A DNA stretch of 64,000 nucleotides from Ohtaekwangia sp966211525 (GCA_966211525.1 CBIHOZ010000016.1:1-64000), one strand, 5' to 3'; counted from the first letter of the stretch, positions 1 through 9,025 are shown. Notes: generated by a model from the letters alone, not told the origin. A program made the numbers and translations.

Positions 1-911
1 TATTTGAAGGCGGATCGGAAATATCACAACACCTGTTGAAACTTCCGTTCGATCATATATTCTTTACCGGCAGCCCTGCCATCGGTAAAGTAATCATGAA
101 AGCGGCTGCAGAAAATCTCACTTCCGTTACCCTTGAGCTTGGCGGAAAATCACCGACCATCGTTACGGCTTCTGCCAATATAAAGGAAGCTGCACAACGC
201 ATCGCGGTAGCCAAGTTTATTAACAACGGACAAACCTGCGTTGCGCCAGACTATATATTGGTTGATGAAAGTGTAAAGCAACCCTTGATTGATGAGCTGA
301 AACTATATATCCGTAAACACTTTGCAGAAGGCGACACGTTTGATACATCCGCGAGCTATTGTCGAGTGGTGAATGAAAGACATTTTTCGCGTGTCAACGA
401 ATTATTAAAAGATGCCCTATACCATGGAGCCAAGCTTGAATTCGGAGGAAGCATTGATGAGGCTACGCGATTTATACACCCGGTAATATTAAGTCACGTA
501 CCGATGGATGCACGCCTCATGGAAGAGGAGATTTTCGGTCCTATACTTCCTGTGATTTCCTATACTCATATCGATGACGCAGTCCAGGTCATTAACGCAA
601 AACAAAAAGCACTCGCCCTCTATATATTTACCCGCAGCAAAAGCGATCGCAGAAAAATTATTCAGGAGACCTCCTCAGGAGCCGTATGTATCAATGATTG
701 CGCGGTTCATTTCCTGCAGCATAACCTTCCCTTCGGTGGTGTTAATAACAGTGGTATAGGCAGCTCGCATGGCTACTTCGGCTTTCTGGCCTTTTCGCAC
801 GACAAACCTGTTATGAAACAAAAAGGAGGTTTCACATCTATTCAACCTTTCTATCCGCCTTATACCAACCTGTCGAAAAAGCTAATGGACTGGTTTCTAA
901 AGCTTTTCTAG
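1..911 (+). CDS. Aldehyde dehydrogenase, C-terminal part (5' end outside window)
   Basis: NAD(P)-dependent oxidation of an aldehyde to its acid. The reading frame is already open at position 3 and no start lies in the window, so this is the last ~302 residues of a ~450-residue enzyme. Visible family motifs are FFTGS of the nucleotide-binding loop, the general-base Glu in LELGGK (codon 135-137) and the nucleophilic Cys in GQTCVAP (codon 237-239), followed by EEIFGPILP and LPFGGVNNSG. The spacing and the hydrophobic C-terminus resemble the ALDH3 (fatty or aromatic aldehyde) class, which in some members is membrane-attached; the substrate is not deducible. A TTG at 36 lies inside conserved sequence and is not the start. 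Confidence 0.93.
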   Translation, partial: FEGGSEISQHLLKLPFDHIFFTGSPAIGKVIMKAAAENLTSVTLELGGKSPTIVTASANIKEAAQRIAVAKFINNGQTCVAPDYILVDESVKQPLIDELKLYIRKHFAEGDTFDTSASYCRVVNERHFSRVNELLKDALYHGAKLEFGGSIDEATRFIHPVILSHVPMDARLMEEEIFGPILPVISYTHIDDAVQVINAKQKALALYIFTRSKSDRRKIIQETSSGAVCINDCAVHFLQHNLPFGGVNNSGIGSSHGYFGFLAFSHDKPVMKQKGGFTSIQPFYPPYTNLSKKLMDWFLKLF

Positions 912-1103
912 TTTCGCTACTTCCGATTACTGCCGCGCCCATCCCGCCCAACGTTGCAAACGTGCTTTTAAAAGAAGCTTTCGTCTAAATACCAAAAAAG
1001 ACAGGAGTCAGTTTACTAAATTTGAGTTCACAATTCATAGCGCCAAACCTATGGATGGAAACAAAACTTTATTCACACGACACACATCGTACACATTCAA
1101 CTA

Positions 1104-1111
1104 TATGTTTG
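1104..1111 (+). promoter_or_regulatory. Candidate -7 element (TATGTTTG) upstream of the AsmA-like gene
   Basis: TATGTTTG matches the Bacteroidota -7 consensus TAnnTTTG exactly and lies 41 bases before the ATG at 1153. No TTTG is seen 19-21 bases upstream, so the -33 half is weak. The rest of the 241-base gap 912-1152 shows nothing else I can name. Confidence 0.4.
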
Positions 1112-1152
1112 ACGTTTTAAAACACGAAACTTACCAAGTCTAAATTTTTGAT

Positions 1153-4119
1153 ATGAAAAAAGCATTGAAATGGACCCTCATCATTGTAGGGGGGTTAATT
1201 GTACTTCTTCTGGCTGCAGCTTTTATCATCCCTATAGCTTTTAAAGATGACATCGTAGCTGCGATCAATAAAGAAATCAACAAGTCGGTAAATGCAGACG
1301 TTGTATACGATGTTGAAAAGTTTGACCTGACGCTGTTCAGAAACTTTCCGAATATAACAGCGGAGATGCGCGACCTCGGTGTTATTAACCGCGCACCGTT
1401 TGAAGGCGAAGTTCTCTTCGCTACCGAGAGCTTCGAAGTTGAAGTAAACCTGAAAGAAATTCTGTTCGGTGATCAGCTTCGCGTAAAGGGTATATCGCTC
1501 ATCCGTCCCATCATCAATGTTAAAGTATTGAAAGACGGCCGCGCTAACTACGACATTGCTGTTCCTTCTGAAGATACCGTAGCAACTACCGAAGAGCCCA
1601 GCAACTTCTCGTTCGGTATAGATCATTGGGAAATTGTGGATGGCGACATTACGTATAATGATGAATCACTTCCGTTTCTGATGAGCCTCAAGGGTGTAAA
1701 CCACAGTGGCTCCGGAGATTTTACACAGGATGTGTTCGACCTCAAAACAAAGACCGTGGCGGATACCGTTACCGTTGCGTTTGATGGCACGGAGTATCTG
1801 AGTAACAAACGTGCCGAGATCGATGCTACCGTTTCTATCAGCGAAGCGTATACCAAATATACCTTTAAGGAAAACACCGCGAAGCTCAACGACTTTGCCA
1901 TGAGCTTTGATGGCTGGTTCAAAATGAATGAGAACGACTTCGGTATGGATATAGCATTCAAGAGTCCGGAGAACTCTTTCAAGAGTATACTTTCCCTTGT
2001 TCCGGGTATGTATACCGAAAGTTTCAACAACATTGAGACAAAAGGAGAACTGGCGTTCAATGGTTTTGTAAAAGGAACCTATAGTGAAAAACAAATGCCG
2101 GCATTCAACCTGAACCTGTTGGTGAAAGATGCCATGTTCAAATATCCTGAACTGCCAACACCGGTTAACAATATAAATGTAGACCTGCTGGTGGATAATA
2201 AAGATGGTATCATTGATAACACCGTTATCGATTTGAAAAAACTCCATCTTGATTTCGGATCAAATCCGGTAGATGCCAAAGCTCTCATCACCAAAATGTA
2301 TCCTACCAACGTAGATGCTACAGTCGCTGCCAAGCTTAACCTTGCTGAACTTAACAAGATGTTCCCGATGGAAGGATTGGAGATGAAAGGTAGCTATGCT
2401 ATCAACCTGAATGCAAAAGGTGTATATGACAGTCTGAAGAAAACAATCCCTGCTATAGATGCAGCTATGTCGCTTGCCAGCGGCTATGTTAAATCAAAAG
2501 ACTTTCCGCTGCCATTGCAAGACATGCACTTTACATCAACGGTTAAGAATACATCCGGTAAACTGGCGGAGACTTTCATTACGGTTAAGGATTTCAGTGT
2601 GCTGATGGACGGTGAAAAATTCAGCGCAGACTTGTTGCTGCAAAACCTGGATGACTATACCTGGGATTTGAAAGCCAAAGGCGGTATAGATATCGAGAAG
2701 ATGACAAAATTATTCCCGGTTGAAGGCATGACGCTGGCGGGTAAAGTAAAAGCAGATATAGAGACGAAAGGTAAATACTCTGATGTACAGGCTGAGCGTT
2801 ACGACAAGTTACCAACAAGTGGTAGTGCATCGCTGAAAGATTTCAAGTATGTAACAAAAGATCTTCCTACCGTAACATTGTCACAGGCAGGAATGGTTTT
2901 CGACCCGAAGAAAATCGAGCTGCAAAATGTTAACGGTACCATTGGTAAAAGTGATTTCAACGTAAGTGGTTCCGTATTGAACTACCTCGGCTATATATTC
3001 GGAAAGAATGAGACCATAAAAGGTGTAGTGAATTTCAACTCTACCCTGCTCGATCTTAACGAGTTTATGAGTGATAGCGAAGAGCCTGCCGCGGCTGCTG
3101 ATACTGCTGCACTCAGTGTAATACCGGTGCCACAGAATATAGACTTCCTGTTAAAGTCTAATGTTAAAACCGTTAAGCTTATGAACTATACCATGACCAA
3201 TGCCTCTGGTGATGTGCTGGTAAAAGATGGTGTTGCTAACCTGAGCGGACTGAAGTTTAACATGCTGGGTGGCGGCTTTGTTGTAGACGGTACCTATAAC
3301 ACAAAAGATATAGCACATCCTAAATATGATCTCGGGTTGAAGATTGAAAATGTTTCCATGAAAGAAGCGTCAAGCGCATCATCACTTGTATCAACCTATG
3401 CACCTATAGCAGGCATGGTAAACGGTAACTTCTCAACCGACTTCAAGATCAGCGGTGAATTATTGAAAGATATGATGCCAAACATGGCTACTGTTAATGG
3501 TGGTGGTTTGATCAAGATTGCACAGGCTGCGTTGAAAGATTCGAAACTTATATCAGGTATAACTTCGCTTACCAAACTGAACGATGCCAACGAAGTAACG
3601 ATGAAAGATGTACTGATGTCGGCCGCTATAAAAGACGGAAGACTTAGTGTAAAACCGTTCGATGTGAAGTTTGGTAACTATAAGACAACGATTACCGGTA
3701 GCACAGGTCTCGATCAATCTATAGACTATACATTGAAGATGGATGTACCGGCGGGTAAACTTGGTACACAACTCAACGGCTTCCTCGCTGAAAAGACCGG
3801 AGCCAAAACAGATCCGAACGGAAATGTACCGGTAACAATAGGTCTGGGCGGTTCTGTTACCAATCCATCGCCTAAACTTATAATGGATGAGCAGAAGCAG
3901 CAGGTTAAAGAAGCGGCTACTGCAGTAGCCAAGGAAGAAGGCACCAAAGCTATTGAGAAAGCGGTGAAGGGAACAGAAGCAGAAAAGATCGTGGGTACTA
4001 TACTTGGTAAATCAGATACCAGCAAAACAAAATCAGACACAACACAAACGCAGCAACAGAAACAGGTTGAAGATGCGAAGAGTCTGATTAAGGGATTGCT
4101 GAAGAAGAAGAAAAATTAG
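1153..4119 (+). CDS. AsmA family protein
   Basis: A 988-residue envelope protein with one N-terminal membrane anchor (residues ~5-28) and a very long repetitive beta-strand-rich region that would sit in the periplasm. The order (short cytoplasmic basic start, membrane helix, AsmA N-terminal region, C-terminal AsmA-like region with GSTGLDQSIDYTLKMDVP and GLGGSVTNPSPKL) fits the AsmA/TamB-like family, thought to form hydrophobic grooves that carry lipids between membranes. The last ~80 residues are a low-complexity Lys/Thr/Gln-rich tail ending in LLKKKKN. The ATG at 1153 is directly followed by a normal anchor. It stands alone and converges on the next gene across a shared terminator. The lipid-transport role is inferred from the family. 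Confidence 0.85.
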   Translation: MKKALKWTLIIVGGLIVLLLAAAFIIPIAFKDDIVAAINKEINKSVNADVVYDVEKFDLTLFRNFPNITAEMRDLGVINRAPFEGEVLFATESFEVEVNLKEILFGDQLRVKGISLIRPIINVKVLKDGRANYDIAVPSEDTVATTEEPSNFSFGIDHWEIVDGDITYNDESLPFLMSLKGVNHSGSGDFTQDVFDLKTKTVADTVTVAFDGTEYLSNKRAEIDATVSISEAYTKYTFKENTAKLNDFAMSFDGWFKMNENDFGMDIAFKSPENSFKSILSLVPGMYTESFNNIETKGELAFNGFVKGTYSEKQMPAFNLNLLVKDAMFKYPELPTPVNNINVDLLVDNKDGIIDNTVIDLKKLHLDFGSNPVDAKALITKMYPTNVDATVAAKLNLAELNKMFPMEGLEMKGSYAINLNAKGVYDSLKKTIPAIDAAMSLASGYVKSKDFPLPLQDMHFTSTVKNTSGKLAETFITVKDFSVLMDGEKFSADLLLQNLDDYTWDLKAKGGIDIEKMTKLFPVEGMTLAGKVKADIETKGKYSDVQAERYDKLPTSGSASLKDFKYVTKDLPTVTLSQAGMVFDPKKIELQNVNGTIGKSDFNVSGSVLNYLGYIFGKNETIKGVVNFNSTLLDLNEFMSDSEEPAAAADTAALSVIPVPQNIDFLLKSNVKTVKLMNYTMTNASGDVLVKDGVANLSGLKFNMLGGGFVVDGTYNTKDIAHPKYDLGLKIENVSMKEASSASSLVSTYAPIAGMVNGNFSTDFKISGELLKDMMPNMATVNGGGLIKIAQAALKDSKLISGITSLTKLNDANEVTMKDVLMSAAIKDGRLSVKPFDVKFGNYKTTITGSTGLDQSIDYTLKMDVPAGKLGTQLNGFLAEKTGAKTDPNGNVPVTIGLGGSVTNPSPKLIMDEQKQQVKEAATAVAKEEGTKAIEKAVKGTEAEKIVGTILGKSDTSKTKSDTTQTQQQKQVEDAKSLIKGLLKKKKN

Positions 4120-4174
4120 AAGTAAGAAGTAAGAAGTAAGAAGTAAGAAGTAAGAAGTAAGAAGTAAGAAGTAA
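4119..4174. repeat. Microsatellite: eight perfect copies of GAAGTAA
   Basis: A 7-base unit is repeated eight times without error, starting on the last base of the TAG stop of the AsmA-like gene and ending just before the terminator. The unit contains TAA and 7 is not a multiple of 3, so the array carries stops in every forward frame. Copy-number change would therefore not alter the upstream protein but would alter the 3' untranslated spacer. Confidence 0.97.
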
Positions 4175-4176
4175 AT

Positions 4177-4213
4177 AAAAAAGCCAGGTATATAAATATA
4201 CCTGGCTTTTTAT
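4177..4213. terminator. Bidirectional intrinsic terminator
   Basis: Perfect stem GCCAGGTATA/TATACCTGGC (4183-4192 and 4197-4206) with loop TAAA, flanked by an A-run on the left and a T-run on the right. It can act in both directions between the convergent AsmA-like gene and the minus-strand gene ending at 4230. Confidence 0.9.
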
Positions 4214-4229
4214 TTTGTGTAGAGTATGC

Positions 4230-6374
4230 TTAATCTGCCTCCTCTAAACTCTTCAGATAATTTTCAAGGTATAGCTTGTAATCTTTACCGGTGTCCTTTA
4301 CGAAATCAGAACTGGTTAGACCGCCCCATACCTGAAGCTTGTCGGTTGTATATGGACCACAGATGCCGAGGTAGGTTACATCTTCGTAAGCATCATGAAA
4401 GCGCATGACATAGAATTTTTTCTTAGCGCCTTCGTAAACCAACTCTGCTTTATAGGCGATGTCAACATTGAAGTCTTCGGAATAGTCATACTCTCCAATG
4501 ATGTAATCATAAAATTCACCAATGGCCAGGCTGTCCTGGTTAGCGTATGGTTTAGGAAAGTGCTGTTCAAGCGAATACTCTTGCAGGCTTGAAAAGAAAG
4601 TGACCCGTGTAGACAGCTTGCCGGCAAGCTCGGTAACACGAGCTGCATCCGGACTTTGCTTCAGGCGGAACAATGTTGTTGCTGCTGCCACGGCCATGTA
4701 CTCATCGAATCCATGGGTAAGCTTTTTTAACGTTGCTATTTCAGCCGGAGCCTGCGGCTCGTAGCCAAGTATCTCTGTCAGGTAGTATAAACTTTGATAG
4801 GTCGAGTCGCGGAGATATACTTCGCTATCGGCCTGAAAATCCTGTACAATCATTTTCTTCTGTGCCGATAGCTCTGCTATAGAAAGTGTTTTGTTTTTGA
4901 GCAGATGTTCTGTCAGAGTATATATACCCGATTTATACGCTTTAACCGGCAAGTATTTTAAAGTATTGAGAAGGAAGAATTTTTGATTGGCTGAATCTAT
5001 TCTATACGGACTAAACAGTAAGTTATAACTCAACTCTCCTTCCGTTGCAGGTTTATGCTTTTCCAATAATTTAGTCAGTGCAGTAAGACTGGACTTCGAA
5101 CCTATCTGCGAAAGTGCCTTGAGTGCGGCAAATTCCAACGAAGGATTTATACTGAGTGAAGGAAATATCTTTTCAATAAACGCAACTGACTTTTCAGAAG
5201 ATATACCTTCCAGTGCATCAAACATTATTTCCTTACGGCTGCCTGCGGGCTCGCGATCATCGGAGTAAGATTGTTTGATGAGGTTGTGAATAGCTTCTAC
5301 ATCTTTCTCTTTAAATGCATATTCATCAAAAGCAGCTGCGGCTGGTTTCCATATTGCAGTATCTTTACTTGCTATATCTTTCATTAAGAGAGCAGACTTG
5401 TCGCTTAACAAATCACCCGTTGCCTTTCCTATAAATTTGAACGACCTGAAGAAACGATTGGCATCATCACTTTTAATTTCCGAAGGAGGCAAAAAAGCAA
5501 ACAGTGTATAGCCGGTTAATCCTCTTGCAAAAGTCAATATGCGTAACTGCGAATGATTTTCACCTTGCAACAGAATCATTTCTTTGGCAGGTCTCCCGTC
5601 CACTACAATATCGCGGTCTGAAAGAACAGAATCGTAAGCGGTTATATATAGGTCGGTGCGAGCAGCCAATATAGCGCTATCACTTTCAAACTGGTCGTAC
5701 TTGGAGTATGTCTCAATGGCAACCGAGTAATTATTGCCGCTGTTAGCATCTTTACCCGAATAGGCTTTCATGGCACTTCCGCTCTCGTCATCTTCTTCCA
5801 GTACAGGCTCTCCTGGAAAATCAGCTGAAAAAGAATACTCAGCAAACTGGTGTGTCGTCCACGTAGCTTTTTTATAAGGAGTAAATTTGAACGAGTTAAT
5901 AAACTTTGCGAGATCGTCCTTTCGCTTGTTCGGAAAAAATCCCGCTACTATATATACTCTGTTTCCTCTCAGTACAACACGCATCTCCGTTATACCATCT
6001 TTTACCCTGGCGCTGAATTTTCGACCCGGGTAGCCGTCAAAGGTGATTTTTTTAATATCGGATGTATCGAGTTTCATACGCGACACTGTTTCGCGCGCTA
6101 CCTCCTGCAGATATAGGGAATCGTCCAGTATATTAAAACCGGTTGGGAATTCATTGTAGATAACATAGGCAACCATAGACTCGGCCGTAACCATATGTAT
6201 ATTTACTTTGATGTCTATACCTTCCGGTGTTGGACGATTGACTGATTTTACTTCCGGATCGGCAGGGAAGTCGGCAGAGAAAGCACCTTGTTCAGAGGTA
6301 AAAGTCTTCCAGGACTTTTGTGCCCATCCGTACTGACTGAGCAGTACGAACAGGACCAATAAGTTAAATCGCAT
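4230..6374 (-). CDS. Exported protein with two N-terminal repeats and HEAT-like region, function unknown
   Basis: 714 residues with a clear signal peptide (about 1-18, ending YGWAQ). Two related modules follow, each opening with a W-x-T-F or W-T-x-H segment and an FSADFP motif (residues ~21-165 and ~172-315), suggesting internal duplication. Residues ~330-620 are helical with HEAT-like pairs (for example EFAALKALSQIGSKSSLTAL). The C-terminal ~90 residues form a separate domain rich in Tyr/Phe (GICGPYTTDKLQVWGG). I do not recognise a catalytic motif. It starts 38 bases after RNase G ends on the same strand and may be co-transcribed with it. No function is assigned. Confidence 0.8.
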   Translation of the reverse strand: MRFNLLVLFVLLSQYGWAQKSWKTFTSEQGAFSADFPADPEVKSVNRPTPEGIDIKVNIHMVTAESMVAYVIYNEFPTGFNILDDSLYLQEVARETVSRMKLDTSDIKKITFDGYPGRKFSARVKDGITEMRVVLRGNRVYIVAGFFPNKRKDDLAKFINSFKFTPYKKATWTTHQFAEYSFSADFPGEPVLEEDDESGSAMKAYSGKDANSGNNYSVAIETYSKYDQFESDSAILAARTDLYITAYDSVLSDRDIVVDGRPAKEMILLQGENHSQLRILTFARGLTGYTLFAFLPPSEIKSDDANRFFRSFKFIGKATGDLLSDKSALLMKDIASKDTAIWKPAAAAFDEYAFKEKDVEAIHNLIKQSYSDDREPAGSRKEIMFDALEGISSEKSVAFIEKIFPSLSINPSLEFAALKALSQIGSKSSLTALTKLLEKHKPATEGELSYNLLFSPYRIDSANQKFFLLNTLKYLPVKAYKSGIYTLTEHLLKNKTLSIAELSAQKKMIVQDFQADSEVYLRDSTYQSLYYLTEILGYEPQAPAEIATLKKLTHGFDEYMAVAAATTLFRLKQSPDAARVTELAGKLSTRVTFFSSLQEYSLEQHFPKPYANQDSLAIGEFYDYIIGEYDYSEDFNVDIAYKAELVYEGAKKKFYVMRFHDAYEDVTYLGICGPYTTDKLQVWGGLTSSDFVKDTGKDYKLYLENYLKSLEEAD

Positions 6375-6412
6375 GTTTATTTTCAGATAAAGAGTTAGGG
6401 TTCGCCGGTAAA

Positions 6413-7966
6413 TTACGACAACTGTATCTCTTCTCCTTCTTTGTTCAGAAACTTAAATTCTGTAACGGCCAACGATGAATCCATCACCAGTGATACCCAG
6501 CGCTTGTACTTGAAATACCAGCGCATGCGTTGTGATATAATTCCTTTTGTAAAGTATGCGTGCAGGTATGGATGAAGTGCCAGCACTAAATCTTTCTCGT
6601 TTTGTTTTACAAGAAGGTGCTCTACATTTTTTTCAACAAGATCAGACACCAATATAGAAGCTGTGATTTTACCGGTACCGTTACAGGTAGGGCAAACTTC
6701 TTTGGTAGCTATATTCATCTGCGGACGTACACGCTCGCGTGTAATCTGCATCAACCCGAATTTCGATAACGGAAGCACTGTAGACTTTGCTTTGTCTTCC
6801 GCCATCTCATCTTTCATGGTTTTATAGATGAGTTTTTTATTGTCAGGGTTTCTCATGTCGATAAAATCGATCACGATAATTCCACCCATATCACGCAGAC
6901 GAAGCTGACGTGCAATTTCTTTTGCTGCTTCCAGGTTTACTGAAAGTGCCGTGGTCTCCTGGTTCTCTTCGCGGTTTGATTTGTTACCGCTGTTCACATC
7001 GATCACGTGCAGTGCTTCTGTGTGCTCGATGATGAGATAACCTCCACCTTTTAAACTTACGGTCTGACCAAATGCAGATTTGATCTGCTTCTCTATACCA
7101 TAGTGTTCAAAGATCTTTGCCTTGCCGGTATATAGCTTAACGATCTTCTCCTTATCAGGAGCAATGCTGTGAACATACGCCTTTACATCTTCATAGATTT
7201 TCTTGTCGTCAACATGCACATTGTCGAACGATTCGTTCAGCATGTCGCGCAGCAAAGAAGATGTTTTGCTGATCTCCCCTATAACTTTGTCGCGCGGGTT
7301 CGCTGTAACCAGACGAGCCATACCTTCTTCCCACGTGTTTACCATGTTACGCAGGTCGCGGTCAAGTTCGGCTACGTCTCTTCCTTCCGCTACAGTGCGA
7401 ATGATGACGCCAAAATTTTCAGGTTTAATAGATTGAATGAGGCGGAGTAGACGTTTCCGCTCTTCGCTGCTGGTAATTTTCTTAGATACGCTGACGGCAT
7501 TGGAGAATGGCACCAATACCAGGTATCGACCAGCTAATGATAACTCGCAGGATAATCGAGGCCCTTTTGTAGAGATTGGCTCTTTTACAACCTGAACAGG
7601 AATCAATTGGCCTTTGGCCAGCTGCTGGGTAATTTTCCCATGCTTATCAATATCCGGTTCGGTGTTAAACTTGTCGAGCTTTCCACCATTGATCTTCTTG
7701 GCACGTACCAGTTTCGTAAACTTCGAGAGTGAACTGAACTGCGGGCCCAGGTCGAGGTAATGCAGAAAGGCATCTTTATCATAACCAACATCTATAAATG
7801 CTGCGTTAAGGCCCTGTACTACTTTTTTTACAGAGCCTAGATAAATGTCTCCTACCGAAAACTTGCTGCCTTCTTCCTCGTTGTGGAATTCAACCAGCGT
7901 CTTGTCTTTAAGAAGGGCTATACGACATCCGTCCTGAGTTGCACTAATTATTAGTTCGTTACTCAA
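6413..7966 (-). CDS. rng: Ribonuclease G/E family endoribonuclease
   Basis: Single-strand-specific endoribonuclease of the RNase G class, acting in rRNA maturation and mRNA decay. In order: short N-terminus ending RIALLKDKTLVEFH, an S1-type RNA-binding domain (~35-125), then the catalytic domain with IDVNSG (~residue 323) and DFIDM (~367), whose Asp residues bind the catalytic metal, and the zinc-link motif CPTCNGTG (~421-428). At 517 residues it matches RNase G rather than RNase E, which has a long C-terminal scaffold. The start is TTG at 7966; no ATG lies near, and the encoded MSNELIISATQ is the normal family start. It lies downstream of HU and a TPR gene, an arrangement I recall from other Bacteroidota. 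Confidence 0.95.
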   Translation of the reverse strand: MSNELIISATQDGCRIALLKDKTLVEFHNEEEGSKFSVGDIYLGSVKKVVQGLNAAFIDVGYDKDAFLHYLDLGPQFSSLSKFTKLVRAKKINGGKLDKFNTEPDIDKHGKITQQLAKGQLIPVQVVKEPISTKGPRLSCELSLAGRYLVLVPFSNAVSVSKKITSSEERKRLLRLIQSIKPENFGVIIRTVAEGRDVAELDRDLRNMVNTWEEGMARLVTANPRDKVIGEISKTSSLLRDMLNESFDNVHVDDKKIYEDVKAYVHSIAPDKEKIVKLYTGKAKIFEHYGIEKQIKSAFGQTVSLKGGGYLIIEHTEALHVIDVNSGNKSNREENQETTALSVNLEAAKEIARQLRLRDMGGIIVIDFIDMRNPDNKKLIYKTMKDEMAEDKAKSTVLPLSKFGLMQITRERVRPQMNIATKEVCPTCNGTGKITASILVSDLVEKNVEHLLVKQNEKDLVLALHPYLHAYFTKGIISQRMRWYFKYKRWVSLVMDSSLAVTEFKFLNKEGEEIQLS

Positions 7967-8026
7967 AAGACAAAATGGTTAAAGTAAAAAATGATGTGTA
8001 TAGAATTGCTGCTCGTGTAAAGCAGC

Positions 8027-8047
8027 GTAACCGGGTGACCCGGTTAC
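8027..8047. other. Perfect GC-rich hairpin between the mS38-type gene and rng
   Basis: GTAACCGGG-TGA-CCCGGTTAC, a 9-bp perfect stem with a 3-base loop, starting three bases after the stop of the small minus-strand gene. A second weaker hairpin GCTGC/GCAGC (8008-8026) adjoins it. There is no adjacent T-run in either direction, so it is more likely an mRNA processing or stability element than a classical terminator. Confidence 0.7.
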
Positions 8048-8050
8048 TGA

Positions 8051-8140
8051 TTACTTCTTCTTATGTCTGTTTTTTCTAAGACGCTTCTTACGCTTGTGCG
8101 TTGCCATTTTGTGCTTCTTTCTTTTCTTTCCGCTTGGCAT
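8051..8140 (-). CDS. Small basic ribosomal protein of AURKAIP1/COX24 (mS38) type, 29 aa
   Basis: A 29-residue, extremely basic peptide beginning MPSGKKRKKHKMATHKRKK and ending in a Lys run; over half the residues are Lys, Arg or His. The pattern matches the short bacterial AURKAIP1/COX24-domain proteins annotated throughout Bacteroidota, relatives of mitochondrial mS38 and of mycobacterial bS22, which bind the small ribosomal subunit. It is too short for most automatic gene calls. ATG at 8140, stop at 8051-8053. It lies between the TPR gene and rng on the same strand, with GC-rich hairpins on both sides, so it may be co-transcribed with them and processed. The ribosomal role is inferred from the family. 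Confidence 0.88.
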   Translation of the reverse strand: MPSGKKRKKHKMATHKRKKRLRKNRHKKK

Positions 8141-8163
8141 AGTAATGCTTTTAAATTTTCGCT

Positions 8164-8192
8164 GTTACCGGTTTTTAGTTTAGCCGGGTAAC
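8164..8192 (-). promoter_or_regulatory. Leader hairpin upstream of the mS38-type gene
   Basis: GTTACCGG (8164-8171) pairs with CCGGGTAAC (8184-8192) apart from one bulged base. On the minus strand it lies in the 5' leader 24-52 bases before the ATG at 8140. Its stem sequence resembles the hairpin after the same gene (8027-8047). A leader or processing role is an inference. Confidence 0.45.
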
Positions 8193-8206
8193 ATTGGGTT
8201 AAACAA

Positions 8207-9025
8207 TTATTTTAAATCCTTTAGATAAGAGTCTACCGTAGCTTGTACAGACGGATCCTTATCAAGTTGTTTCACTTTTTCGAACTGCTCTTTCGCACGC
8301 TTCTTATCACCTGTATTCATCAACGCAATGCCGAGTAGTAGTTGACCTTGCGTGTGGTTAGGGTTTACTTTCACTAGTTCTTCCAGTCGTTCAACAGCTT
8401 TATCATGTTGGCCTGACTGAATGGATAGCATACCCATATTGAATAAGGCTAATTCATTCTTTGGATCTGTAGCTATAACTTCCCTCAGCAACATTATACC
8501 CTGCATAGGGTTTGGTGAGCTGATATAGGTCATCGCCAGTTTCGTTTTTACATCCAGGTCTTTTGGATTTTTATCCAGCACCTGTTTATAAATTTCCTGT
8601 GCTTTACCTGCCAAACGTGTTTGTTTAGCCTGATCTGTAGCAAAGGTGAAAGCCTGATAATAATTATCACCGGCCTTGATCCAGCTTTCAGTCGTGTTAA
8701 AGAACTTCGATGCCTCTTCTGCAAACCACGCTGCACTGTCAAATTTTCCAGCGATCAGGTACAGGTTTGCCAAAGAGTCGGCAAAGATAGCATTTTTTTC
8801 TTTATCCGTACCTGTTTCAATTTGAGTCCGAAGAAGAGCTATATTTTCTACCACCTGCTTCGGTGCACTGGCGTGTATATCTACTTTCTGAGATATAGAG
8901 TCGGCCGGTTTTACCTCCGTTGATGTCAAAGGGTCATCGTTCTCTACTACGCTTTTGGGAAGCATAAAGATTATCGCGATCAGCACAGCGCTGACTACCA
9001 CAAGTATAATTCTGGTCTTCAACAT
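8207..9025 (-). CDS. Membrane-anchored TPR-repeat protein
   Basis: 272 residues: an N-terminal membrane segment (about 5-23, IILVVVSAVLIAIIFML), a polar linker, then tetratricopeptide repeats from ~residue 70 to the end. Repeats with the TPR spacing include YKQVLDKNPKDLDVKTKLAMTY, LREVIATDPKNELALFNMG and LEELVKVNPNHTQGQLLLG. TPRs are protein-protein interaction scaffolds; the partner is unknown. ATG at 9025. The gene lies between HU and the mS38-type/rng genes, all on the minus strand with gaps of 39 and 66 bases, which suggests a shared transcript. Confidence 0.85.
   Translation of the reverse strand: MLKTRIILVVVSAVLIAIIFMLPKSVVENDDPLTSTEVKPADSISQKVDIHASAPKQVVENIALLRTQIETGTDKEKNAIFADSLANLYLIAGKFDSAAWFAEEASKFFNTTESWIKAGDNYYQAFTFATDQAKQTRLAGKAQEIYKQVLDKNPKDLDVKTKLAMTYISSPNPMQGIMLLREVIATDPKNELALFNMGMLSIQSGQHDKAVERLEELVKVNPNHTQGQLLLGIALMNTGDKKRAKEQFEKVKQLDKDPSVQATVDSYLKDLK

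Noticed and set aside
1195..2357. Several minus-strand frames opposite the AsmA-like gene
   Set aside because: No family features; the plus-strand gene is complete with anchor and AsmA domains.
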